Shown one piece after another: positions 39,526 to 49,206 of a stretch of DNA of 64,000 bases; within the stretch, counting starts at the first letter, position 1; each line of letters opens with the position of its first letter. The position numbers and the translations under genes are program-made. Source of the stretch: Hydrogenovibrio sp. JE_KL2 (GTDB taxonomy: Bacteria > Pseudomonadota > Gammaproteobacteria > Thiomicrospirales > Thiomicrospiraceae); the NCBI RefSeq assembly GCF_009296185.1, contig NZ_WBJR01000003.1:186001-250000 (forward strand), given 5' to 3'. The notes below the pieces were generated by a model. The model made no database searches, had not been told where the DNA came from, and was given only the letters and a program-made list of their open reading frames with translations.

Positions 39526-41730
39526 ATGTGTCGTTTTTTTGCTACCTCCCCTAAAGGCCTTTCCGAACTACTAAGAGAAGAGTTGTTGTCTTTTGGGGCA
39601 GACAGTCCAAAAGTTCAACCGACGGGCGTAACCTTTGAAGGGAGCCTAGAAGTCGGTTATCGCACGTGTTTGTGGTCTCGTTTGGCGAACCGCGTATATA
39701 AAGTCATTTTGCAAACCAAGCTGGATAATCAGGATGATTTAACTGAGCAGGTTGCAACAATCGATTGGCGTAAGCACTTAGTGGCAAATGGAACCTTCGC
39801 CGTTTCTTTTTCCGGGCAAGGCATGGGGGTTACCCATAGCCATTACGGTGCGCTAAAAGTCAAAGATGGCATTGTCGATTTTTTCCAAAATCGTGGGCAT
39901 CAGCGCCCAGTGGTAGATACCGAAAACCCCGATTTACGCATTCACGCCCACTTAAATCGTAATGAGTTGACGCTAAGTATCGATTTGATTGGTTATTCAT
40001 TGCACCAGCGCGGTTATCGTGAAGGGCAGCAAGTCAAAGCGCCCCTAAAAGAGAACGTTGCTGCGGCAATATTGATGCGTAGCCAATGGCCGGAAATCGC
40101 CAAGTCTGGTGGTTGTTTATATGATCCTATGTGCGGTTCAGGAACCTTTTTGATCGAAGCCGCGATGATGGCTTCCGATTGCGCGCCGGGATTATTCAAA
40201 GCAGAACATATGTTGTTGACCCGTTGGAAGGGACATGATGCGTCTTTATGGCAGACGCTGGTTGCCGAGGCCGAAACACGAGAAGCAGATGGCTTACAAA
40301 ACCTGCCGAACATCTATGGCTCTGATGTCTCTCATCGTTCTTTGGATATTGCACGTGAAGCGGTGATGGCTGCGGGCTATGACGATGTGATTGAAATCAA
40401 GCAAATGTCTGTTGAACAAGGTAGACGATGGGGCGACTGGACGCCGGGCTTGGTGGTTAGTAATCCGCCTTATGGTGAGCGTTTGGGAGATGAAGAAACC
40501 GTTAAACAGATCTATCAGGCACTGGGTCAATACCTGAAAGCAGAATTTGTTGGTTGGCAGGCTTCTGTTTTGACGTGTCATTCCGAACTTGGTTTGTATA
40601 TCGGTATCAAAGCCAAGCGGTCGCATGATTTCTTCAACGGCGCTATGCCTTGCCGCTTGTTCCGTTTTGATGTTGAAGAAACCTGGTTCCGTGAACCGGC
40701 ACTGGAAATCAGCACAGATTTAGCCACACAAGTTCAAAGACACTTTCCTGAGTTGTCGACTTCTGAAAACGCTGTGATGATTGCCAACCGTATTAAGAAA
40801 AACCTTAAAGGATTGAAGTCTTGGTTAAAGAAAGAAGAGGTGCAAGCCTACCGTGTTTATGATGCGGATATTCCTGAGTATGCATTGGCAATAGACGTTT
40901 ATGAAACCGAAGAGGCAGGACGGCATTTGGTGGTGGCGGAATATGCGCCACCGAAAACAGTGAATCCTGCAAAGGCCAAAAAACGTCTTTATGAAGCCAT
41001 GTCGGTGCTACCGGAAGTTTTTGAGATTGATTCAAGCGACATCCACTTCAAAGTTCGTGAACGTCAAAAAGGCAGTGCTCAGTACGAACGTATGGATGAG
41101 CAAAAGCGCTACTATACCATTACCGAAAATCAGGCAAAAATCCGTGTTAATTTTACCGATTATCTTGATACGGGTTTGTTTTTGGATCACCGTTATGTAC
41201 GTCAGAAAGTGGCTGAACTGAGTCACGGCAAAAGTCTGTTGAATCTATTTTGCTATACTGCAACCGCTACTGCTGAAGCGGCAGTAGTCGGGTGTAAATC
41301 CAGCCTGAGTATTGATATGTCTAAAACCTATCTCTATTGGGCAACGCACAACTTCATGTGCAATGGCATTGATGAGAAGCGTCATGTGTTGTTGCAGGAA
41401 AACGTCCTTGAGTGGCTGGATAAAGAAGCCGAAAAGCCGAGCCAAGTTTATGATGTTATTTTTATCGATCCGCCCTCTTTTTCGACTTCAAAACGCATGG
41501 AAGGTACGCTCGACATTCAACGTGATCATGTTGATATATTAGAAAAAACCTTGAAATTGTTGAGCCAAAGTGGCAAGCTGATTTTCTCGAACAATTTGCG
41601 TAAATTTAAATTGGAACGATCCGCTTTTGATGCAATGTGGCATATTGAAGACATTACGCAATCAACCATGCCTCAGGACTTTAAGCGTAACCCTAAAATA
41701 CATCAAGCTTGGATTTTTTCACGGCGATAG
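39526..41730 (+). CDS. rlmL: Bifunctional 23S rRNA methyltransferase (m2G2445/m7G2069)
   Basis: A 734-residue fusion of two Rossmann methyltransferases (RlmKL). An N-terminal THUMP domain is followed by the RlmL domain with YDPMCGSGTFLIEAA and VVSNPPYGERLGD (NPPY motif). The C-terminal RlmK domain has LLNLFCYTATATAEAAVVG and FIDPPSFSTSKRM. Length matches the E. coli fusion. The gene after it follows in 14 bp and is probably co-transcribed. Confidence 0.95.
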   Translation: MCRFFATSPKGLSELLREELLSFGADSPKVQPTGVTFEGSLEVGYRTCLWSRLANRVYKVILQTKLDNQDDLTEQVATIDWRKHLVANGTFAVSFSGQGMGVTHSHYGALKVKDGIVDFFQNRGHQRPVVDTENPDLRIHAHLNRNELTLSIDLIGYSLHQRGYREGQQVKAPLKENVAAAILMRSQWPEIAKSGGCLYDPMCGSGTFLIEAAMMASDCAPGLFKAEHMLLTRWKGHDASLWQTLVAEAETREADGLQNLPNIYGSDVSHRSLDIAREAVMAAGYDDVIEIKQMSVEQGRRWGDWTPGLVVSNPPYGERLGDEETVKQIYQALGQYLKAEFVGWQASVLTCHSELGLYIGIKAKRSHDFFNGAMPCRLFRFDVEETWFREPALEISTDLATQVQRHFPELSTSENAVMIANRIKKNLKGLKSWLKKEEVQAYRVYDADIPEYALAIDVYETEEAGRHLVVAEYAPPKTVNPAKAKKRLYEAMSVLPEVFEIDSSDIHFKVRERQKGSAQYERMDEQKRYYTITENQAKIRVNFTDYLDTGLFLDHRYVRQKVAELSHGKSLLNLFCYTATATAEAAVVGCKSSLSIDMSKTYLYWATHNFMCNGIDEKRHVLLQENVLEWLDKEAEKPSQVYDVIFIDPPSFSTSKRMEGTLDIQRDHVDILEKTLKLLSQSGKLIFSNNLRKFKLERSAFDAMWHIEDITQSTMPQDFKRNPKIHQAWIFSRR

Positions 41731-41744
41731 GGCGGTAAAAAGTC

Positions 41745-43154
41745 ATGTTTCAGCTATTTCATGAAAACCCAGAGCAGTATTTGTCTTTTTTGGATAAGCT
41801 GGAAATTGAAGTCTTCAAGACGCAATTATCCGAGAGGGAATCGGACTTCAATGCGGCCTTGCCAGGATGGAAAAAACAACTGGAAATAACGCATGCAGAT
41901 GATGCGTTGTTGATGGAGGGCTTTTATCCTAATATCTTTGCTGACGTCCTTTATGATGGCTTTTATACCGTGTTTTATCGCCAAGCTATTTTTTGGTTAG
42001 ATAGCGGTCTCAGCCAAAATAAAGCACTGAGGCTTTTGGACTTCATTCGTTCCGAGCTTCTAAAATATGCCGATGACATGGATAGCCCGGCGTTGGCTTC
42101 CGCCTTGTCGAACTTTTGCCAAATCGGCGCATTGATGGTGCGTCTAGTCTATGACCTCTCTTCTTCATTGGAACAAATCAAGCAACGTTCAACCAATGAA
42201 ATTCGACGTTTGAGAAATTTCTACGAGATCTTGGCGCACCCAATGGCTGAAGATATTTTTGATGTGTGTCTCCAGCATCAAACATGGAAGGAACTGGCAT
42301 TTGAATTGGCGCTGGGCAGAAATGCTGACCTTCAAGCGTTTGAACCCAGCCACTTGAAATGCAGAGTGGCGGAGTGGCTTGAAGCCGATGGGAAAAAGAA
42401 AATTCCAGAAAGGGAAATTCGCCAATTCATTCAAGCTCATGAAAAAGTCCATTTGCTCGGCATTATGGCAGTGGATGCCTCCAGGAATAACCGCTCCAGG
42501 GACATTATCGCGCTGTTGTATGAAATGGAGCGTAACTCTCAAATTGTTATGGATACGCTACTGGACATCCTGGAGAGAGAACTGGTCAGTAACGTCAATG
42601 ACGATGCGCTTAAAGGGTTCTTGAACGGCAATTTGCTGGAAATTGAGATGGAAAGAACCAGTGCCTTCGCAAAAAGGCACGACTTCTGGCTGGACTTGAT
42701 TGTTGTCGGACTTGGAAATTATAAAGCGTCTCGTGTTGCGCTGGATCATATCGCTCAAGCCATTAAGTTGCTGGCAAGAACCGAAGACATGTTGTTCTAT
42801 GTTGAAGAACAGCAGATTTTCGTGATTTTATCGCTGGGTAAAGAAACCGAAGGTGCTCACACCTTTGCCAACAGGGTGTTTAATTCCATTGAGCATGATC
42901 AGGTGATTTTAGAAGATGGTCGTGGGGTGAAAATCGATATTCCCTGCGGTGCACTGAGCTATTGGGCGGGCTTGAACTTACCGATAGAAGATGTCATGGA
43001 AGCACTTATGCACCAACTGCACTTGGCAGAGAGTTCTCCAAAAGCATCAGTTAAATATACGGTGTTGGATGTCATTAAGCATCCCCTTCAAGAGAATAAG
43101 TCTGGGAGCCAAAGTCAGGATCCTGAAGAGGATGCGGATGACGTCTGGTGCTAG
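41745..43154 (+). CDS. CZB-like zinc-sensor protein with degenerate GGDEF domain
   Basis: A 469-residue cytoplasmic protein I do not know by name. Residues about 1-160 are helical and have a faint globin-sensor look (GFYPNIFADVLYDGFYTVFY). Residues about 170-245 fit the chemoreceptor zinc-binding (CZB) pattern: HQTWKELAFEL, then HLKCRVAEWLEADG, then IQAHEKVHLLG. The four ligands would be H178, C206, H232 and H236. Residues about 310-445 have the GGDEF fold outline, but the active-site loop reads FYVEEQQIFVIL instead of GGDEF, so no cyclase activity is expected. E. coli DgcZ has CZB plus active GGDEF; here the output is probably c-di-GMP- or protein-binding. It lies 14 bp after rlmL. Confidence 0.65.
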   Translation: MFQLFHENPEQYLSFLDKLEIEVFKTQLSERESDFNAALPGWKKQLEITHADDALLMEGFYPNIFADVLYDGFYTVFYRQAIFWLDSGLSQNKALRLLDFIRSELLKYADDMDSPALASALSNFCQIGALMVRLVYDLSSSLEQIKQRSTNEIRRLRNFYEILAHPMAEDIFDVCLQHQTWKELAFELALGRNADLQAFEPSHLKCRVAEWLEADGKKKIPEREIRQFIQAHEKVHLLGIMAVDASRNNRSRDIIALLYEMERNSQIVMDTLLDILERELVSNVNDDALKGFLNGNLLEIEMERTSAFAKRHDFWLDLIVVGLGNYKASRVALDHIAQAIKLLARTEDMLFYVEEQQIFVILSLGKETEGAHTFANRVFNSIEHDQVILEDGRGVKIDIPCGALSYWAGLNLPIEDVMEALMHQLHLAESSPKASVKYTVLDVIKHPLQENKSGSQSQDPEEDADDVWC

Positions 43155-43158
43155 TTTA

Positions 43159-43172
43159 TTGACCTAGATCAT
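43159..43172 (+). promoter_or_regulatory. FNR/ANR-like box upstream of hemN
   Basis: TTGACCTAGATCAT matches the FNR consensus TTGAT-N4-ATCAA at 8 of 10 fixed positions, about 90 bp before hemN. Control of the oxygen-independent heme enzyme by FNR-type regulators is well established in related bacteria. Confidence 0.6.
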
Positions 43173-43261
43173 TTTAAAGAAATTAATGATTTCTTCTGCG
43201 CTCGGGTGAGCGATAATGTGCGCCAATCCTGTGTCTGAAGAAATAAATCAAGGGAAATGTT

Positions 43262-44644
43262 GTGGAACAAACTATCCGATTTGATGAAGAATTAATAAAA
43301 CGTTACAACCAAACTGGACCAAGATACACGTCCTACCCAACGGCACTTCAGTTTGAAAGCGATTTCGGTATTGCCGACTATGAAGCTGCCGCTGAGCGTA
43401 GCAATGCTTCCGGTCGAAACCTGTCTTTGTATTTCCACATACCATTCTGCGACACTGTTTGTTTCTTCTGCGCCTGTAATAAGGTCTGGACACGAGATCG
43501 TTCAAAAACCACACCTTACCTACAACGTTTGTATAAAGAAATCGAGATGCAATCAAAGCTGTTCGACCCAAGCAGAAAAGTTGATCAACTGCATTGGGGT
43601 GGTGGAACGCCTACTTTTATCAATATGGATGAAATGTCTGAGTTGATGGAAACCACACGACGTTTCTTTAATCTGCATGACGATGACACCGGCGAATACT
43701 CAATAGAAATTGATCCGCGTGAAGCCAGTAAAGAGTCAGTAAAACTATTGCGCCAGTTGGGCTTCAATCGTATGAGTCTTGGGGTGCAGGACTTTGATGA
43801 AAAGGTTCAGAAGGCGGTCAATCGTATCCAAACGCAGGAACAAACGTTTGCTGTGTTGGAAGGTGCTCGCGAGTCTGGCTTTATGTCGGTGAACGTCGAT
43901 TTGATTTACGGTCTGCCTTTCCAGACAGAAGCTGGGTTTATGCGTACGTTGGATCGTGTGTTGGAAGCAGAGCCAGACCGTTTTTCCATCTTTAACTATG
44001 CGCATATGCCGAGCCTTTTCCCAACGCAGAAAAAAATGAACGAAGCGGATATGCCGTCTCCAGATGAGAAGTTGGCGATTCTTCATGCCACTACTAGCCG
44101 TCTGTTGGAAGCAGGGTATGTTTATATCGGTATGGATCACTTTGCTAAGCCGGATGATGAATTGGCGATTGCCCAACGAAATGAAACGCTATACCGTAAC
44201 TTCCAAGGCTATTCGACGCATGCGGAATGTGACTTGATTGGGATGGGCGCAACTTCCATCTCTTTGATAGATAATACCTATGCACAAAATTACAAAGGTT
44301 TGGAAGAGTATTATCAGGCGATAGATGCAGGCCATTTGGCAACTTTCAGAGGGGTGCACCTAACAGAAGATGACGAGTTGCGTCGTGATGTGATTACCCG
44401 TTTGATTAGTCACTTCCACTTGAACTTCGATAAGCTTGATCAGCACTGGGGCATTCATTTCGGGGAATATTTCGCCAAAGAATTGCAGGCATTGAAACCG
44501 ATGGTAGAAGATGGTTTGATTCAGTTAACGGATAAAGACATTTTCGTGACGCCAGCAGGGCGCTTGTTGATTCGCAACATCTGTATGGTGTTTGATGCTT
44601 ACATGAAGCCGGAAGTGCAAAATCGTTTTTCTAAGGTGATTTAA
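43262..44644 (+). CDS. hemN: Oxygen-independent coproporphyrinogen III oxidase
   Basis: A 460-residue radical-SAM enzyme that makes protoporphyrinogen IX without oxygen. The cluster motif is HIPFCDTVCFFCACNKV (CxxxCxxC plus the extra CxC Cys specific to HemN). GGGTPTF, NVDLIYGLPFQT and the C-terminal HemN domain (GMDHFAKPDDELAIAQ; RNFQGYSTH) are intact, so this is a true HemN and not the HemW relative. The GTG start at 43262 has AGGGAAA upstream. Confidence 0.96.
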   Translation: MEQTIRFDEELIKRYNQTGPRYTSYPTALQFESDFGIADYEAAAERSNASGRNLSLYFHIPFCDTVCFFCACNKVWTRDRSKTTPYLQRLYKEIEMQSKLFDPSRKVDQLHWGGGTPTFINMDEMSELMETTRRFFNLHDDDTGEYSIEIDPREASKESVKLLRQLGFNRMSLGVQDFDEKVQKAVNRIQTQEQTFAVLEGARESGFMSVNVDLIYGLPFQTEAGFMRTLDRVLEAEPDRFSIFNYAHMPSLFPTQKKMNEADMPSPDEKLAILHATTSRLLEAGYVYIGMDHFAKPDDELAIAQRNETLYRNFQGYSTHAECDLIGMGATSISLIDNTYAQNYKGLEEYYQAIDAGHLATFRGVHLTEDDELRRDVITRLISHFHLNFDKLDQHWGIHFGEYFAKELQALKPMVEDGLIQLTDKDIFVTPAGRLLIRNICMVFDAYMKPEVQNRFSKVI

Positions 44645-44659
44645 GAGCCTTCACAAGAC

Positions 44660-44679
44660 AAAAATCTGCCAGGTTGGGG
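44660..44679 (+). repeat. Single 18-bp repeat unit between hemN and waaA
   Basis: AAAAATCTGCCAGGTTGGGG is a perfect unit in the 45-bp gap between convergent hemN and waaA. No inverted partner is present, so it cannot form the usual hairpin alone. Confidence 0.8.
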
Positions 44680-44689
44680 TTGCTCGTTT

Positions 44690-45979
44690 TTAGTGTAGAA
44701 CTTGGTGGATTTCATCCATTAATCGCTGTAACGCGCCGGTCTGTTTTTTGAAACATTGATAAGCTTTTTCGGCGGCTTCACTTCTCTGCTCGCCATTTTC
44801 CGCCAGTGCAATAAGCTGTTGTCCAAGTTCTTCTGCATCGTTTGAAATGATGACCGCATCATCTTGTTTGAAAGAGTCATATAGTGCTTGAAGGTTTTTG
44901 TGATATTGGCCGGATAGCACAGGCTTTTTAAGCGCAGCAGGTTCCAATATATTATGCCCGCCAAAGTCGACAAGACTCCCGCCAACGAACGAAACATCCG
45001 ACACTTGAAACCACAGCATTAATTCACCAATAGTATCAGCCAAATACACTTGCGTGCTTTCGGTAATCGTTTCATTCTTGGAGCGTATGGCTGTGGTGGT
45101 TGGGTCAAGAAGTTGTGCGACTTCCGCAAAACGGTCGGTGTGACGTGGTACCAGAATCAGTAAAGCATCCGGTTGATGTTTTAGCAGAGCTTGATGTGCT
45201 TGTAGCATCAGCTCTTCTTCATGTTTGTGCGTGCTGGCCGCGACCCAAATGAAGCGTTGCTCAGCTTGGTTTTCCTCGCGCCAGAATTGAGCTTTTTCTG
45301 CCAAATCATTCGGCACTTCAATATCAAATTTGAGGTTGCCTAGCACTTTGATTTTAGCCGAATCCGTGCCTAATGCTTTAAGGTTGTTTTTGTCCTGCTC
45401 GAACTGCGCTGCGATGAGGTGGGTTTGATTCAAGGCATTTTTGACCAGTGATCCGCCATATTTTTGATAGGCTAGAAAGGACTTGTCTTTGAGACGGGCA
45501 TTAGCCAGAATTAAAGGGATGTGTTTGTCGGCACAAGCCTGGTAGAGGTTTGGCCAGATTTCCGTTTCAATCATAATGACCAGCTTTGGCTGAATCTGAT
45601 TTAAAAATCGGTTAACGGCAAAAGGATAGTCGTAAGGAATCATTTGGTGCTGTAGCTCAACAGGCGCAAATTTCAATGCCTGAATGGCTCCCTGTGTTGA
45701 ACCACTGGTCAGGGTGATTGGTAGTTCAGGGTAAGTTTCCTTAAGAGATTTTAGCAGCGGAAAAATTGAGCGGGTTTCGCCTACCGATACTGCATGAATC
45801 CAAATGCCGTTTTGTTTGAATGTGGTTGGGTTGAACCCAAAGCGTGCTGAAAGGCAGTGAGGAATACTTGGGGTTTGTTCGTCTCGAGTTCGTTCGGCTT
45901 TCCTGCATCGCTTGGCGGCCTTATAAAGTACCAGTGGAAAGGCCAACCAAAGTAACAAGCGATAAAGCAGAGCGTTCAT
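44690..45979 (-). CDS. waaA: 3-deoxy-D-manno-octulosonic acid (Kdo) transferase
   Basis: A 429-residue inner-membrane-anchored glycosyltransferase that adds Kdo to lipid A precursor. The N-terminal membrane anchor (LLYRLLLWLAFPLVLYK) is followed by IWIHAVSVGETRSIFPLL, IETEIWPNLYQAC, and PILSGQYHKN-like and FGGHNILEPAALKKPVL blocks in the C-terminal half. It lies 16 bp after kdsD, in a minus-strand run pagL-like, kdsD, waaA. Confidence 0.95.
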   Translation of the reverse strand: MNALLYRLLLWLAFPLVLYKAAKRCRKAERTRDEQTPSIPHCLSARFGFNPTTFKQNGIWIHAVSVGETRSIFPLLKSLKETYPELPITLTSGSTQGAIQALKFAPVELQHQMIPYDYPFAVNRFLNQIQPKLVIMIETEIWPNLYQACADKHIPLILANARLKDKSFLAYQKYGGSLVKNALNQTHLIAAQFEQDKNNLKALGTDSAKIKVLGNLKFDIEVPNDLAEKAQFWREENQAEQRFIWVAASTHKHEEELMLQAHQALLKHQPDALLILVPRHTDRFAEVAQLLDPTTTAIRSKNETITESTQVYLADTIGELMLWFQVSDVSFVGGSLVDFGGHNILEPAALKKPVLSGQYHKNLQALYDSFKQDDAVIISNDAEELGQQLIALAENGEQRSEAAEKAYQCFKKQTGALQRLMDEIHQVLH

Positions 45980-45994
45980 AATCGACAGAGAGCT

Positions 45995-46933
45995 TTAATG
46001 AGGATTTAGGTCGTAAATTTGAATGACGCCTGCAACCTGATCGTTTTCTTTGACCAGCAGAGATGTGATCTTTTTTTGATTCATCATGTCTTCAGCATCG
46101 GATAGACGGGCATCGGCATCAATGTTTTTCGGGTTCAGGTTCATGATGTCGGCAGCCGTTTTTTCCATCAAGCCAATCAAGTCAGCTTCCATATGACGTC
46201 GCAAATCACCATCAGTGATAATGCCTTTGCCATTATCCACAATACATAATCCCAAACGACCTTCTGTCATGGTGTGAATGACGGTTTTAATATTATCGGA
46301 ACCTTTTACGAAAGGTAGGTTTTCCGATTTCATTTCATGGCGAACACGGGTTAAAAGCTTGCGGCCTAGACTGCCACCCGGATGGAAGCGGGCGAAGTCA
46401 TGTGGTTGGAAGTTTCTAGACTCCATTAGTGCCACGGCAAGTGCATCGCCCATCACTAAAGTCGCGGTGGTCGATGAAGTCGGCGCTAATTGAAGAGGGC
46501 AGGCTTCCTGTGGTACAGCGATATTAAGGTGAAAATGGGAGTTTTGTGCCAGTGTTGATTCAGGCTTACCGGTAATTGAGATAATGACATTGCCATTGTC
46601 TTTCAGGAAAGGCAACAGCTTGATAACTTCCTCTGTTTCGCCTGAGTTTGAAAGCGCAATAAAGACATCATTTGGCGTCACCATCCCCAAGTCGCCATGA
46701 AAGGCTTCACCTGGGTGCATGAAAAAGCATGGCGTTCCGGTACTGGCAAGCGTAGCCATGATTTTCTTACCGACCAAGCCGGATTTTCCCATGCCGCAAA
46801 TCACGACACGACCTTTGGCAGCAAGAATGGCCTTTACGGAACCATCAAATTGGTCGTCTAATAAGGATTCGAGATGTTTGATGGCGTCCGCTTCGATTTG
46901 GAATACGCGTTTGGCAGTTGAAATCGTGTCCAT
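45995..46933 (-). CDS. kdsD: D-arabinose 5-phosphate isomerase (KpsF/GutQ family)
   Basis: A 312-residue SIS-plus-CBS protein that converts ribulose 5-phosphate to arabinose 5-phosphate, the first step to Kdo. The SIS domain shows VVICGMGKSGLVGKKIMATL, FFMHPGEAFHGDLGM and ALSNSGETEEVIKLLP. Two CBS domains occupy the C-terminal third (GRLGLCIVDNGKGIITDGDL, ITSLLVKENDQVAGVIQIYD). Its neighbour waaA uses the Kdo product, so the two steps of Kdo supply and transfer are clustered. Confidence 0.94.
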   Translation of the reverse strand: MDTISTAKRVFQIEADAIKHLESLLDDQFDGSVKAILAAKGRVVICGMGKSGLVGKKIMATLASTGTPCFFMHPGEAFHGDLGMVTPNDVFIALSNSGETEEVIKLLPFLKDNGNVIISITGKPESTLAQNSHFHLNIAVPQEACPLQLAPTSSTTATLVMGDALAVALMESRNFQPHDFARFHPGGSLGRKLLTRVRHEMKSENLPFVKGSDNIKTVIHTMTEGRLGLCIVDNGKGIITDGDLRRHMEADLIGLMEKTAADIMNLNPKNIDADARLSDAEDMMNQKKITSLLVKENDQVAGVIQIYDLNPH

Positions 46934-46960
46934 AGTATTTGTCCAATGACTCCTGATTGA

Positions 46961-47629
46961 CTAGAACTTGTAACCTATGTGGAGGTTATGGAAATCAAGT
47001 CCCGGGTTAGGGACTTCAATGTTTGCGTTTGAAATATGTAAATAGCGGTAACCCACTTCAAAATGTTTTGTGGTAAAACCAATCCCCAGAATATCACCAA
47101 ATTGGAACTGAGTTGATTTGTATTCGTCTTCAACGTTGATGTCAGATATAAAATGTGGTCCCGCACCGGTTTCAATGTATGGGGTAAAACCATCTAATTT
47201 CCAGTTGTAATGGAAAATAGGGGTAAGCCCAATAATCCAACCACTTTTGTTTTTGGGATGTTTACGCGTTGAATGCCATTCATTGGCGCTGACTTCCCAG
47301 CGACCATTAATGCTGAATCGATCACTATCGTATAGCGCATTGTTCCAATCTGCTCCTAACCCAATGCGGGTTTGCTTGAGCGTATCGTCAGCGCCAGAGT
47401 CTAGAGAGAGTGTTGTGCGAGAAGTGTCAATATCTGGATGCAATGAGCAAGGTGCTTGACCTTCGTAGCAGGCAAATCCTATGGATGCAATCGCAGACAC
47501 GATCGTTAAGTTCATGAGAGCACTATTGGTCGAATCAGCCTTAGCGTAGGGTGATGAAAATACTACGCAGATCGTTAAAAGTGCTGAGAAAACTGTATTT
47601 TTTGGATGTTTTATTGGGGAATTGGTCAT
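46961..47629 (-). CDS. pagL: PagL-like lipid A 3-O-deacylase
   Basis: A 222-residue outer-membrane beta-barrel with a signal peptide (AVFSALLTICVVFSSPYAKA). The C-terminal GYRYLHISNANIEVPNPGLD carries the PagL active-site His-Ser pair (HISNA) and ends in KF-type OM terminus (HIGYKF). PagL removes the 3-O acyl chain of lipid A and so remodels LPS. Two Cys near the mature N-terminus (CYEGQAPCS) are unusual. It is the first gene of the minus-strand Kdo cluster, 28 bp before kdsD. Confidence 0.85.
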   Translation of the reverse strand: MTNSPIKHPKNTVFSALLTICVVFSSPYAKADSTNSALMNLTIVSAIASIGFACYEGQAPCSLHPDIDTSRTTLSLDSGADDTLKQTRIGLGADWNNALYDSDRFSINGRWEVSANEWHSTRKHPKNKSGWIIGLTPIFHYNWKLDGFTPYIETGAGPHFISDINVEDEYKSTQFQFGDILGIGFTTKHFEVGYRYLHISNANIEVPNPGLDFHNLHIGYKF

Positions 47630-47774
47630 ATTTTTAAAATTACGGGTTTGCTAACGATTGCGCCGGCCTGTGATAGAATAGGCAGTCGTTAAAATTTGAA
47701 ATTACCGTATTCTAATCCAATCACGGAATGAATGAAAATCGAATTCAATTAAATCCATTGTTCTAGAGCTTTTT

Positions 47775-49187
47775 ATGCACGATTTTTCTAATGCCAAAAT
47801 TCTAGTCGTCGGGGATGTGATGTTAGACCAATATTGGTCTGGTTCTGCTCGACGCATCTCTCCAGAAGCCCCTGTTCCAGTTGTAAAAGTCAATAAAGAT
47901 GAAGTCCGCGCCGGTGGTGCAGCGAACGTTGCGATGAATATTGCGGCACTGGGTGCTCAAGTGACTTTGATTGGAACCATTGGTAATGATGCGTTTGGCG
48001 ATCAGTTAACACAAGTGGTTTCTGATGCTGGCGTTCGACCAGTGTGGGTAAATTCCGAGAGTGGTACGATTTGTAAGTTGAGAGTGCTGAGCCATCATCA
48101 ACAGTTGATTCGTATGGACTTTGAAAACGCCATTCCTGAAGCTACAGCTCAGGGCGTAGTGGAAAAGGTTGCTGCCGAGGTTGCTAATTTTGATGTTTTG
48201 GTGATTTCCGACTACGCCAAAGGTACGCTGCAATTTGTTGAGCAGATCATTGCAAAAGCAAAACAAGGCAAAGTTCCCGTTTTGGTTGATCCTAAAGGAT
48301 TGGACTTTTCACGCTATCATGGCGCGACTTTAATTAAACCCAATCAACATGAGTTCGAGCAGATTGTTGGCGAGTGTGCCGATACGACGGATTTGATTAC
48401 CAAAGCGGAAGAACTGATTAAAGCACTAGGATTGGACGCGCTATTGGTGACACGTAGTGAAAATGGGATGGCATTGGTTGAGACCGATAGCAAGCCTTTC
48501 CTGTTAAAGTCAAAAGCCCAAGAAGTGTTTGATGTTACTGGTGCAGGTGATACTGTTATGGCGGCACTCGCAACAGCGTTCGCCAGTGGGTTAGGGCTAA
48601 AAAAAGCCATGCAATTGGCGAATGAAGCGGCCAGTATTGTTGTGAGAAAGGTTGGCACTTCAACCGTCACCAAGGCGGAATTGGATGAGCAATTGAATGC
48701 TGCAATGCGCCACCAGGGCTATGTCGCCATGAGTGCCGAAGAAGTTAAATCCTTGGTTGAGCTTTCTCAAGAGAAGGGAGAGCGCGTTGTTATGACTAAT
48801 GGCTGTTTTGATATATTGCATAGTGGGCATGTCCGTTATTTGAATGAAGCCGCAAAACAAGGTAACCGCCTCATTGTCGCCGTTAACTCAGATGATTCTG
48901 TCAAACGTCTTAAGGGTGCGTCGCGTCCGATTGTTCCATTGGATAGCCGTATGGAGCTTTTGTCTGCGTTGAGCTGCGTGGACTGGGTGGTGCCATTTGA
49001 TGAAGACACGCCGGAAAACCTTATTTGTTTCCTGAAGCCCGATGTTCTAGTGAAAGGGGGCGATTATCGCCCTGAAGATATTGCAGGTTCAAAGTGCGTT
49101 TGGGAAAATGGTGGGGAGGTTGCGGTGCTTTCTTTTTGGGAAGGGTATTCAACCACAAAGCTTGTCGAAAAAATTCAAGAAGATTAA
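47775..49187 (+). CDS. hldE: Bifunctional heptose-7-phosphate kinase/heptose-1-phosphate adenylyltransferase
   Basis: A 470-residue fusion for ADP-heptose synthesis. The N-terminal ribokinase-like kinase has VGDVMLDQYWSGSARRISPE, GGAANVAMNIAALGAQV and DVTGAGDTVMA. The C-terminal nucleotidyltransferase half has MTNGCFDILHSGHVRYLNEA. It is divergent from the Kdo cluster and followed 19 bp later by gmhA, giving heptose synthesis steps side by side. Confidence 0.97.
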   Translation: MHDFSNAKILVVGDVMLDQYWSGSARRISPEAPVPVVKVNKDEVRAGGAANVAMNIAALGAQVTLIGTIGNDAFGDQLTQVVSDAGVRPVWVNSESGTICKLRVLSHHQQLIRMDFENAIPEATAQGVVEKVAAEVANFDVLVISDYAKGTLQFVEQIIAKAKQGKVPVLVDPKGLDFSRYHGATLIKPNQHEFEQIVGECADTTDLITKAEELIKALGLDALLVTRSENGMALVETDSKPFLLKSKAQEVFDVTGAGDTVMAALATAFASGLGLKKAMQLANEAASIVVRKVGTSTVTKAELDEQLNAAMRHQGYVAMSAEEVKSLVELSQEKGERVVMTNGCFDILHSGHVRYLNEAAKQGNRLIVAVNSDDSVKRLKGASRPIVPLDSRMELLSALSCVDWVVPFDEDTPENLICFLKPDVLVKGGDYRPEDIAGSKCVWENGGEVAVLSFWEGYSTTKLVEKIQED

Positions 49188-49206
49188 CGTCTCAAAAAGG
49201 AATTGC

